In this document: positions 50,301 to 62,200 of the stretch, piece after piece
How positions within the stretch are numbered: the stretch's first letter is position 1
Layout: each line of letters begins with the position of its first letter
Assembly: GCA_024349245.1 (NCBI GenBank)
Contig: JALDNG010000863.1
Location: forward strand, 1-64,000
From: Neodontobutis hainanensis
Lineage: Eukaryota; Chordata; Actinopteri; Gobiiformes; Odontobutidae
DNA length: 64,000 nt
Reading direction: 5' to 3'
Made by a program: the position numbers and the translations under genes
The notes under the pieces: model-generated
Database searches by the model: none
The model's input: the letters and a program-made list of their open reading frames with translations, nothing else
What the model was told of the DNA's origin: nothing

Positions 50301-52835
50301 TAACAAGATATTTTACGTTCAATTTGTTAAAATGTTAATTCTACAATTTTTTATATTTTTGGCCATTTAATTTTCGTTAATCATTTTAAGATATTAAATA
50401 TAAACTTTATAATATTAGATACTAAATAAATTATTTTTAAGTTTAGAATTTATTCCTGAAATAACTTTTTATTCGCAGTATAAATTTATATTTACGATCA
50501 TTATCAAAAACTAAAAAATAAAAATCTTAAAGATTTTTAAGATGAATTAAAATTTTCGAGACATCTTCGACTAAATTTCAAATAATATTCGTTTTAACTT
50601 CAATTTAATAAATCACATATTTTATATAAATTAAGCTTCTATCAATATGATTTATCTTGTTTGATCATATGATTGAATTGTTAATTAAATCTAATAAGAG
50701 ATTTGGATAAATGTGTCGTGTTATTTCAATATTCCTGATTAAATACATGTCGTATTTTATCTCATCCATATTCAAATACATTTGAAATTATCATTGGAAT
50801 TAGCATATGGCAATTTAAAATAAAATATTTGGTTGAATTTTTTCCATTTTGAAACAATATTCATCTTTATTTAAACTTATTTGATTCAATAAATTTCGTT
50901 TTATTTTGAAAAATTTAATCGGCCAAAAATATATATAGGTTATTAAAAATCCAATCCTCGTAAAGGTAATACATAAAATATTTTTAAATCCTAAGTTCTA
51001 TCTTTTGTATTAAACATTTTAGATTCTTTAAAAATCGAATAAATTCTAAATATTTTTTCTATATATATATAAAGATTGTGTTTTTTGACAATAACTTTGA
51101 AAATGATTGAAAATATAACCAACAACTAAAAGTAAACATAACTAAAAATTTGGTATTTTTAATGAGTTTAAAAGCTTGATAATTACTTATTTGAACATTA
51201 TATGTAAAATTAGAAAAAATTTAAAAACAATCAACAGAAATCATTAAAACTTTGACTTGTATGTAATTTTTTCAAACAGAATGAAGCTGTTCTTTAATTA
51301 GATTTAAATTTATTTTTATTGTAGGAAAAAATTGCTAATAATATTGAATGTTTAGTATTAGAGTTTTTATGATTATCACTGTTAAAGCCTTTACAAGTGT
51401 AAAGAAGATTAAGAAAAACCAAAAATAAATGAAAGTGTTTTTACGTATATTTTAACAATAAGAATTCACTCAAAATTAACAATTTAATAAAAATGATGAA
51501 AATTGGTTGTTAAGTAATGAATCTTCGAAAAGTTGTCATTTTAGCTAACAAATATTATTTTTGTATTTTTAACATCATTTTTAAAAGGTTTCAATTTATT
51601 AACTTTATGAGTAATCGCGGTAATTTTAATTTATTTTCGTACAGGAATAGAATTTTAATTTTTATTAAAGTTATTTGATAAACCTTTATCTTACGGGAAA
51701 TTTGAAAGTTTTTTGTTTCTTATCAAATGAAAGAACTTATCCGTATTTTACAAATATATGTGACGTTCACATTGTCTGTTGAAAAATTTGATTTTCAACG
51801 ACTTCAAAATAATATTGATGATCTTATATATTATTTTTTTATTTAAATTTCAACAGGTATAACTTTTCTTTGTGATATTTATAAATATTTTTATCTTGGA
51901 TCTTTTATCAGTGAAACCTCACTGAGGTAAATAAAAAAGACGAAATCATTTGACTAAATATTCGTTTTAAAAATACAATTTATCGATATAAATAAATGTC
52001 ATTTTGATTATGTTTTAAATTTTTGTTTAAAAATGTATAAATTCCGGTATTTTAATAAATATGATACGATTGAATATTTTTTTAACTTTGGTAGATCCCA
52101 AATTACTTCTTTAACCTAAGATAGATAAATTTTCTTTTGTTAAGTTGATAAATTTATATAAAAATTCAGTTTGTGGTTATAGAATCCAAAAAAATATTGC
52201 TTGAGATTTTATTATAATCAGATAATACGAGAGTGTTGTTCACATGTCATAAATTTTTATGTTTTGCAAGTGTTAAAAAACTGAATCTAGAATCCAAAAT
52301 GATAATATCATTAGACTAGAAATAATTATATTTCGTATTCTAATGAGTAAACATTTTTTAAAATGAATATATTTATAAATGGTTTACTGCAGATATTTTG
52401 TCAAATAATAACTTCAAAAAATAGTTCAAGAAAAAGAAAGATAAATAAATAAAGAAAATTAAACCATTTTCAAGCAGTATATCCAAAATCTGATGACCTA
52501 TATCTCAAATATACAATATAATAATTGAAAATTAAAAATTAATCATATTTTTGAAAAAGTGATTCTTTTAAAACGACATCATAAGAACTGGGTATAAAAT
52601 GTTTTTAAGATAAAATTTGTCTGTATAAACATAACAAAATAATATAAATTTAATATAATGATGAAATCTCTCGAAATTAACATGATTATAAAGATCTCTT
52701 TAATTATAATTCATAATGAAATTAGAATTTATTAAAATAAGAAAATATTATTTTCAGATTTTTACAAGATAGTCTGAAAAAATAGAAAATAAATTATGAT
52801 TAAAAACAGAAATAGGATATATTTATCGTGGTAAG
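47345..52835. other. AT-rich stretch; only an inverted-repeat cluster noted
   Basis: No gene or RNA seen. The one structured spot is at 49,217-49,282. A run of alternating A and T at about 51,061-51,071 is the longest dinucleotide repeat I noticed. Confidence 0.6.
49217..49282. repeat. Nested inverted and direct repeats
   Basis: TGGTTCAAT at 49,217-49,225 pairs perfectly with ATTGAACCA at 49,231-49,239 around a 5-base loop. Fourteen bases on, TGAACCAAAT occurs a second time (49,233 and 49,247). CTGAACCAAAT at 49,246-49,256 pairs, with one mismatch, with ATTTGGTTTAG at 49,272-49,282. So one 8-10 base motif appears four times in 66 bases in alternating orientation. This is compatible with a tiny palindromic element or a cluster of protein-binding sites. 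Confidence 0.6.
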
Positions 52836-52842
52836 AATTATT

Positions 52843-52944
52843 ATGAATTGGATTAATCTAAAAGATATGCTTCCTGTGAATCTACGGCTCAAATACGTCA
52901 CGAATCGAAAAACGTGTCGTGTAGATTTTGTTCAAATCAGATGA
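52843..52944 (+). other. Island with 33-codon frame, faintly mariner HTH-like
   Basis: A patch of about 100 bp with unusually many G and C (five CpG between 52,880 and 52,925). The plus strand is open from ATG 52,843 to TGA 52,942, and upstream back to a TAG near 52,812. It reads LPVNLRLKYVTNRKTCRVDF then VQIR. The TCR-x-x-F-x-x-x-R pattern resembles the second helix-turn-helix of mariner transposases (a threonine-cysteine-arginine, then aromatic and arginine). The match is about five residues, so it is only a hint. The minus frame is also largely open. Confidence 0.2.
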
Positions 52945-52959
52945 GGACCATTAAAAATA

Positions 52960-55095
52960 TAACAGATTTTCAAATATAAAAAAAGATACTTTTTTATTGC
53001 CTCTGAGAAGTTTTAATTTTTGATTAAACTGTATTTTATACACATTTAAATTGCTAAAAATATTTATAAGCAGAAATTAACCATTATGATGCTAAGCTTA
53101 GAAATATTTTCATTTACTAATCTATTTAAATTAACTGTTATTGAAAACGAGTTTTTTACAATGAATCATTATTTAAAAGTTTAATAGAATTTAAATTGAT
53201 AAATATTCGAAAATTCATCGGACGTTAAAAAAATCATTTTTCCTCAACTGTGAAAAATATAAATGAATCAAATTGAAAGAAGGAAATTTTAATTGTTGAT
53301 TTTCCTTCATATCAACGTGATTTATCGTATTAAATATATCTTTTCAAATATTAAGGCTAAATCTTTTCCACATAAACCAAGTGCAAATGATAAATTGCAG
53401 TATCTGCAATAGATTTCTTAAGAACTGAAATTTTATTTTTATACATTGAGATTTTAGAAAAGAATGTTGACAGAAAAATTTTAAACCATTTTTTACCTAA
53501 AATTTTCAAATGTTGTTCATTTATTTTGTATCTCTTTTTAATTAATTTAAACCTTTTAATTATTTAAATATTTCATCGTAAAGAAGTAAATTAGAGATAA
53601 AAATGTTAAAAATATAGATATGATAGTTTTCTGTTAAAATTAAATATGAAACATAAATCGTGTTTTAGATTTATATCTGAATCAGTTAACAGTATATTCC
53701 ATGAGACCGCCATCTTTTGATGTATCTTTTGTTGGTAATAGGTTTGTTAATTTCAGTGAAACTTATTTTGTTTAATTCAAAAGACTTTAAATTGATTTCT
53801 GCTCTATATTTACATACATCATAGACTCGCATCGATTTTTTACTTCCTTAAAATAAACTAGATTAAGTTTTAATAAATTTCCTAATTTTGAGTTTATCTA
53901 TGTTCGACTTTTGTTTTATAAAATACTTGTTTTACGGGATAAGATTAATGGGATTAATCTTGAATCTCGGTCTTAATGTCATTATCTAACATACTACAAT
54001 TTTTTATTTTAATTCTATTAGCTGACAATATCAATAAATCTATACATGATGAATATGAATTAAGAAATTAGTAATATATTTTAAATCTAAAAAGAGATAT
54101 TAATATTGATTATACCAGAAAGTAAATAAATGCAGTTAGAACTAGAAAGATATTTTTTGAGTCCCGAAGGTTATTTTATTCTTGCTAATTTTTGATAAAT
54201 TAAATGAGAAATTTAATTTGATTAATTATGAAAAATATATTTAGGATTTTTTCGATGGGTTTTTATGAAAAACCATTCTGAGAATTGACATTCTTTTAAG
54301 ATCAATTATTTTTTGGAGAAAATATCTTTATAAAAATATGATTATATGATGTACCGATGAAAAATATTTGATGGAAATTCTCAGTAACCTTTTTTTATTT
54401 TATCCAAATTAATTTTTCAAAGAAAATATCGTTATGAATGTTGTCAACTTAAGAAAATATCAATGTATTCCTCAGTATTATTTAAAAAAACTGTAAAAAT
54501 GAGCAGTTTTTAACATAACCATAAAACTTTGAAGATTAATTTTTATCGATTACCATTTATGAAAATAAAAAATTGCATCAACTGTGATTAGTTGGAGATA
54601 GATCTACTTAAATAGGTTCTAAAGTCACTACAATCTGAAAAACATGAATGAGAAGAAATTTTTAAAAGACAATGATTTACTCGCCCTTAAGTAGGTGAAA
54701 ACTAGGAAAAAACATAATTTTATGTCATTTGAAACAAATTTGTTTATATCTCGATAAAAAAATTATATTATATCTAACTTCCATTTTTATTAAAAATAAT
54801 ATCTGATAATTTTTATATATTTCTGTCCAGTGTTCTCTGACAATGAATAAATAAGAGGGAAAATGTGATTCATTCAAGTATAAAAAAAATTTTACAAATG
54901 GCCATCTATTATAATTTTACTTATCAAATAGCTACTCGTTAAGAAGTATTTGAATAAAAGAATAATTTTTATTTTTTATTCAAATAGCAAGATAAATCTC
55001 ATATTAAAACGAGGGTACAATTTTTCACAATAATAATTCAAAAAAGTATTTTAGAATTCGGTAAAAATATTTTATATTTAATCAGAGATGATAAA
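52960..55095. other. AT-rich stretch with no recognisable feature
   Basis: Nothing supportable. A 24-codon plus frame at 53,701-53,775 (MRPPSFDVSFVGNRFVNF) has unusual residues for this DNA but is too short to call. Confidence 0.55.
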
Positions 55096-55107
55096 ATAAT
55101 TTACTGT

Positions 55108-55142
55108 CGTACGCGCGTGCGCGTTAATGCATTATTGACTCA
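55108..55142. promoter_or_regulatory. NRF-1-type palindrome with adjacent AP-1-type site
   Basis: Positions 55,112-55,123 read CGCGCGTGCGCG, a full match on both strands to the NRF-1 consensus YGCGCAYGCGCR (NRF-1 in vertebrates, EWG in flies). The alternating purine-pyrimidine run spans 17 bases (55,108-55,124) with six CpG, the densest CpG spot in the window. TGACTCA, a perfect AP-1 site, follows at 55,136-55,142. NRF-1 sites are typical of housekeeping promoters in animals. No gene start is recognisable on either side, so this may be a promoter of an unseen transcript, an enhancer or a chance survivor. Confidence 0.35.
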
Positions 55143-55199
55143 CATCACACAAATACTCTCTCTAGCTTTAAATATAACTATATTTTAAAAACGTTTTCA

Positions 55200-58100
55200 C
55201 CTTCATTTTATTTTTTGAGTCGAAATCACAACTTTTAAAAGAATGTTTGAAATATAAGTCTATATTGATCCTGTTAGGTGACGCCTAAAATAATAAAATG
55301 ATAAATTTTGTAATAACTACGACTTTAATAGAAATAAAGAAATTTTTGAATATTTAAAACTGAATTTATTTCATTATTCATCTTTAACAGATGAAAAAAT
55401 CATTGGATTTTTTTAAAGGAATAAATGAAATATTACTCTTAAAAATATTTAAACCGAAAATGAACGAGTTATTTTTATTCAGATTTGGACAATGATACTT
55501 TTTTATGTTCATGAAAATTTAGCTTTTTATATGGGATTGGTTGAAAAACGAGCAATGTCGCAGATACTTTAAATTGGTTTACAAATAAGATAAACACTTA
55601 TAGATCATTGAGGCTTTAATCCATCGTTTTTATAAATTTATATTCAAAATTATCTTCCATTAATAGTTTAAAATCGATATTTTCCGAAAACTCTCATGAG
55701 CACTTTTGTTTAAATTAATGAAAAATATCGGTTCACCTACATACTAAAAAAAATTAATGAAGCAAATGATATCTGAACATAAATTAAAGACTAATGTTTT
55801 CAAAAAACCTGAAATAAAAATCATAGTTTTCTTACATAAAAGTAGATTTTGAAGACTTAAAATTTGAAAGAGCTAAATAATTATATTTTCATTTAATGAA
55901 AAATCAAAACATCAATATTAGTTCATTCATTAAAATCAAGATTTATCGCTTGAATTTAACAATTTATACGATCAAAAGTATATTTATATTTGAGAAAATA
56001 TGTTCTCGTATAGTATGTCTTAAAACTAACTATAAATGATAATTATAAAAATCTATAATAACTCCAAACTATTAAAAAACTCTAAGTTAGATTTTTAAAT
56101 TTATTTTTTTCACAAATTAAGCTTTTAAGATTTAATACAAATAATTTTTGAAAAATAATCATTTAAAAGCCATTCTAATAATTTATAAAAGGACAAAGCT
56201 TATCCATATATTAAAATATAAATGAACTATAAGAGCTTATATATGTTCTATTTTAAAAAATTCTGCAAAAAATAATTTAAATTTCAATAATTGGAACTTA
56301 GTTTTTTATCTTCTTTATCTAGGGGCTTTGTGAAACTGATTTTATTAAAATTATTTATCAAAAAACCGTAATCATTGAAATATTAAAGAGATATCTTTCA
56401 ACTTTTTCTGGATTTGTAAAATTTAAATGAACAACATCTTCTGAGCTAAACTTGACAAATTTAATTTGATTTAAAATCACAAGGTAAGAAAATAAGTTGA
56501 CTTTTATTTTTTTAAAATATTCCATTTGATCTATAGTAAGTAAAAATCGTCAGATATATCTAAATTAATAATATTGACAAGAAATCTTATGTTTAATAAT
56601 CCTTAAGAGGCGGTATACCTGAATTATATGTGATTGAGAAATATGAACGTTTATTATATAAATTTAACAAATAATCCATATCAAAGTATTTAAGAAAAAA
56701 AAACGTTCATTAAATAAAAAATATAATATTATTGACATAAAATTTTGATTCTGACACTTCAATATAACAAGAAACTAAGTGAAATGTATTCACAAATTAA
56801 ATTTTGTTAAATATTACTCGAAATGAAAGTTTTAAAAGATATAAAATTGAGATTTTTAAGCTAAACGAATGTTTAATGGCACCACTTTCAAAAATATTAG
56901 CTTGTGATTTTTCGAAAAATTGGAACAAAATCATCTCACCATTAAAATTATATGTGATTTAAAGAGTCGACTGAGTGGAAAAATATTCGAGACTATTTCC
57001 AAAATACACGGTATAATAAAATTTATCAAATGCACTATTCCATTTACATTTTCGAAATTACTCCCACCTTCAATCCTGAATGAGAAAATTAGATTCGTAT
57101 TAATCTTTAAAAAAATCATTTTGTAGATGTTAACATTTATTTGATTTCCATGTAACTTTTGTGAAATAATATTTATTATTATCATTTTATCATAACAGAA
57201 GTATAAATAAAAAATGCTTCCAAGCCGAATAAAAACATAGCGATATTTTTTAATTATTAAGAGAAAAACGTAAAAATAAATCATTGACATGGTACAGATA
57301 TTTAATTATCAATTAATTTGAAATTCATAAAAAATCTACATGGTATCTGAAAGGTATATCAATTTAATCTACATATTACCCAAGTTCAAATTTTAAATAA
57401 TATTGACAGTTGATATATCTAACTCACATTTGCATTTAAAATATATTAAACACTAAATTATTTAACTTTTACACAATATTTGATAAATTATATTCGAAAA
57501 AATAGTGTTGATTCTAGATTTTTTATGATATATGACAACTATTTGAAATTTTTAAAACCTGCTATTCTGGTCTCATTGTTTTTATTTTTGATGTATGATG
57601 TTATTTTGCGTATATCAACCTCTTTTCTAGTTTAATTGTCATCAAAACACAAGTTTTTTATTTACTATTGAATAAATACTCGATTTAATGTGTTTAAGTA
57701 ATGGTTAATCGATGATCTGAACCAAAATAGTTCCTCTCTTTATATATTATTTATAAATAAAAATATTAAACGTTTGGGAATGAGCTTATTATTTTATTTC
57801 TCATAAAAATAATACTCAGAATAAAAACATAAAAATTACCATAAAATTTAAAATGATTTGAAAGATTCTCAAAATAAAACATTTAATAAAATTATACATA
57901 ACAATATGGCTTTTCTGGGAAGTAAAATACAATTCTTTGGTAAAAAATGAAACAATTCTCAAATATTAAGATCCAAAATAAATGGAAATGGAAAAAATAA
58001 GAATATTTTTTTTAACGTTTTTTTGTAGTTTATAATCATATTATCTATTTGAAACACAAATAAATACGTATAAATTTTTGTGAGCTAATACACTTTCTTA

Positions 58101-59150
58101 TTCTGTATCAATAAAAAGAATTTTGAATTTCAAAATTCTTTCATATATTCACAAATTACCAAAATAAGTGATAACAATAGTTAATGAAAGTTAAAATTGG
58201 ACTAGTTTTAATTAAAGCGTTGGAGGGAACATATGTTTATTTATCTTTCAAATTTGTTTTGAATATTCTGAAAGTCATATATTATTTATCATTTCAGAAT
58301 TTATCATTCTGACTTGAATAAAATATCATTCAATTCAACAACGATTTGTTTAAATTAGATTTAGAAACGACGAGAAATATCAAAGCGAGAACTCGTGAGT
58401 AAACTACTCATTGAATTTAAACATTGGTTCATTTATCAAAACGATAATTTTGTTGCCAATATAATTTGTGAAAGAATAGATGATTAAAAAAGCGTATCAT
58501 AACTGACTCTCGTTTATCTTTTTAAAGAGTTTTTCTTATTATTTTCACTCTCTCGGTTATTTTTTATCTGAAAAAACCGTAAGTTAAATTTATGATAAAG
58601 ATTTTTAAATTGATTATAAATTAAATTGATAAATTTTCACTTTTGGGATTTTTCACTTTGATATAACTGAATAAACCTATAATATTCACCAATTCCTCAT
58701 TCCGAGTTCTTTTGATAAATACTAAAATTTTAAAAGATTCCTGTTTGATTATCTTTCGAACATAACATATTTTTTATCGTTGATCGCATCCTTATGAACG
58801 AGGAAACACGAAAACATCTGCAGGCACATCATTTTCTTATTAAATCTGGAAAATAAATCATCTCTTAAAATTTCAAATGTTAGTTTCATGCAAATTTAAA
58901 ATTTTATATGAATAAAAATATTTAATTTTAGAACATTAGAAAATTGTGAATATGTTTCAAATGAAAGAATTTAAAGATATTTATTCTGTCATTTATAACT
59001 TTAGAGTTGAAGAAAAATTAGATACGAAAATAGTTTTTGTTGACTGTTCTCAAAGTAAAACATAAATATTAAATCTTCCATAATAAGTTTTAGTAAAGCA
59101 TCTCTTCATGTTTTAATTAAAATGACGACAAGCGATTATAATTACTCAGT
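55200..59150. other. AT-rich stretch with no convincing gene
   Basis: The longest frame of the window lies here: 119 codons on the minus strand at 56,931-57,290, with a 68-codon plus frame over the same bases. Both are Ile/Phe/Lys/Asn-rich and match nothing I know. Frames open on both strands over the same bases point to a local shortage of stop words and not to a gene. Confidence 0.5.
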
Positions 59151-59152
59151 AT

Positions 59153-59251
59153 TTACATAAAAAATACAATGTTAACAACACTTAAAATAGTGATATACAC
59201 AATACCTTCGCGGGTATGAGCTGTGGTGGTCTGATTTGATTTCACTTCCAT
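59153..59251 (-). other. Island with a start-like exon, unidentified
   Basis: A patch (59,200-59,280) that is clearly richer in G+C than its flanks. On the minus strand ATG at 59,249-59,251, in the favourable context GAC-ATG-G, opens 32 codons to a TAA at 59,153. The first 15 residues (MEVKSNQTTTAHTRE) have a non-background composition. GAAG|GTATTG at about 59,209-59,200 would make a reasonable splice donor just where composition falls back. This is what a short first coding exon might look like. No partner exon or family was identified, and the plus strand has a 31-codon frame as well. Confidence 0.25.
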
Positions 59252-59289
59252 GTCTCCGATCTAATAACGGTTGGATGGTAATATGAAAA

Positions 59290-62200
59290 CTAAGATAAGA
59301 TAATGCATAATTTTTAGAACCTGAAATATTTTTCAAATATATTGCAGGGAGATTTTGAATTGAGATAAATTATAAAAGTAAAACATGGGAAAATAATTTA
59401 TCTGGTTCAATTAGCCAATATTTAAATTAAATTACCATATTTATTGAACGTTTATGATATGATAAGCGATAATATTCTGTGAAATCATAAATATTTTTAA
59501 ACAAAATAATAAAAAATTAATTCATTGTTTAAAATTAACCTAGTGCATTTTTATGTAAAATATTATTTATATTTATGTAGTTAATCGAGATGAGCATTTT
59601 AAGATTCGTTGGAATACTTTATCAGTATAACTCACTTTTAATCCTATCTTTAATAGGAAAATACTCTCTAATAAAATTCTTTAAAAATAAAAAATATTCG
59701 ATTTGGAATCAAACAGTTCATCATTGAAAGAAAATATGTTCATTTATTTTATTTCTTTATAAAATAAAATGGTTTATAAAAATCTTTTATCTTTGCTTCA
59801 GAAACTGTTTTTCCTATTTTGGAATTAATATTCAGAAGATTTTCAAATCAGAAGTAGCTTTCTCATTAAAAAGTTTTCTTATGAAGTTAACTAAATAGAC
59901 GACATCATATTTCGTAATAAGCTTTAATATGGCCTCATCGTTTCACTGTTCATGAAACTAAAAATAATAAACTTTTAAAATGTGTCTGAAAATAATTTTA
60001 TTTCTAAAAAATCTTGAGAAATTTAACACCTCACAAATTAATATAAAACAGACTTTAGTTTACGATATGCAGATTTAGAAATTTAGATTATTTTTGAGCC
60101 TCAATCTGTCGTTGAAATTAAAAATAAGATCAAGAGGACATTTAAAATAGATGCCAAAAAATACCCGAATTTTTATGGTTGATGAGTAACTCTTACCGTT
60201 AAAATATTGAGTTCGAAATTTTAATTCAATATTTAAGTGTTGAGTTTATAATTTATGTCATGATTTTCTGAAATATTTTTGGGTCATGTTTTTATTCAGT
60301 TTTTGTGGAAATTAATTCATCTTGTAAACGTTTATTCAAGATAGCCACATGGAGATAAGTTTAAATTTTATAAATGAATTTTATTTGGTCAAATTAAATT
60401 CCTTGAAACATCTAACAATTTTATAATATCTGAAAAACAAATATACTTAGGATGAATATTGATAATTTTCGTAATAATCTAAATGGTTAACGAAAACCAA
60501 AATTCTCAGTTATTTTAAACTAAATCTGATTTTGGCAAGATTTTTGAAAAGTATGATTAACATCATCTTTTGAACATTGATACGATACTTCCACAGCTCT
60601 TTTTAAAAACGATCTCAATTTTATAAAGCGTTGCGTAAATCATGAATCATTTATTCTCATAAAAATAATTATATTTATCTTAACGATAAAGGTAAATTGG
60701 ATATTAGTCGGAGTTTATAAAAACTGTAATAACTTTAAGGAATATGAATGACGCAGGTTAGATTTTATTATTAATGTGTACTTGAAACAGTATCCTAGTG
60801 AAGAAATAATTAGAATGGCGAAAATACTTTTATTATTGTTATAAGTTATATTCATGTGTCAGGCCGATAAATTGAACTATTTATGAATTTAAAAACAGTT
60901 TCGAAATATCAGATTCCTGAAATAAAAAATATCAAACAATCATATTTGAAGGCATTCTATATCTTTTATGGCACTTAAATTTTAGTAGATATTAAAATAA
61001 CTTTCATAAATAATATTCATATTTTTTAGAGAATATTTCATATTTTCCAAAATCAAAAAACGGATGCGGAAATTTTTTTATTTTTGAACATATTCAGACA
61101 TGTTAAATTTTAAAATTTCTGCAATTTTAATGTCTAAATTACACTCTAATACAAATCAAAATTTTTCATAAGAAACCATAAGTGATGTGAAAACTCATTA
61201 ATATTGAAAATTTTTAATTTGAACATTTTTAAATAATTTCATTTGGAGAAAGATCTCCAAGAGTCATTCAGCATGTCATTTAAATACTCAATATTTATCG
61301 AGTTAAAGTCTAACGAAATGTCACCAATAATTTGATATTTTCAAAAAAATGAATCTTTCGAAAACGGGATGTCTTTAGAAAAATTTTAGAAATGAATTAA
61401 TTTAATAAAATAGATTGTGCGCTTTTCGATTAATAAATTTAAAATTTCCAACTAGCAGTCATTACCATATTAAGATTTTTTAAAGTTTTTTTAACAATGG
61501 TAGTTGTTCTTCAAAACACTTAATACGAAAAATAGAAAATTGATGAACTTATCAAAAGTAATATATGTTGATTTATGGAGATAGTATGATGAAGAGCTGC
61601 ATTTAGTTAAACGGTAAATTATTTTAGACTAGATATTTGAAAATATTTTTATGGAAATATAAAATTTTTTAAAATAGATTAATATCTACCATTCCTTGTC
61701 TCATTCAAAAAAAGTTTAAATTGTATTAGATTATCTCTACTATGTTCTTGGACAAATTAGTATGAATCTCTGATGTTAAAAGACCTTACTTTATTTTCAA
61801 TAAAATTCGTTTTTATTTGAAAGATTTTAAATACGAATAAACCTGTACTTTTGTCATGTTTAGATAACAAATAAATATTTAAATCCTCATTGTTTATTTA
61901 TCAATAACAAACACCGGCTGTTATCACAAAGAAGTCTAAATATTACAATTATAGCTTTTTTTATATTTGAAAAATCATTCAAATTTAAATGATAAGAATA
62001 AATTTAATAAACCAAATTGTCAAATTTAATGTTTAACTTAATTTTCAAAGTAGGTTCGAAGAATTGATATATATATGTTTTATATAGATATCAGATCTAA
62101 AAACGTGTATAAAATATTTGATAATAATTCAAAAATATTTTAAAATTTTTGACATCATTTTGAGCCTCATTTGTGGAAGATAAATTTATATGCTATCAAA

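Noticed and set aside
56931..57290. 119-codon minus-strand frame, the longest in the window, over a 68-codon plus frame
   Set aside because: Ile/Phe/Lys/Asn-rich, no family, and open on both strands. Among the roughly ten thousand frames of such AT-rich DNA one of this length is not surprising, so it is not called a gene.
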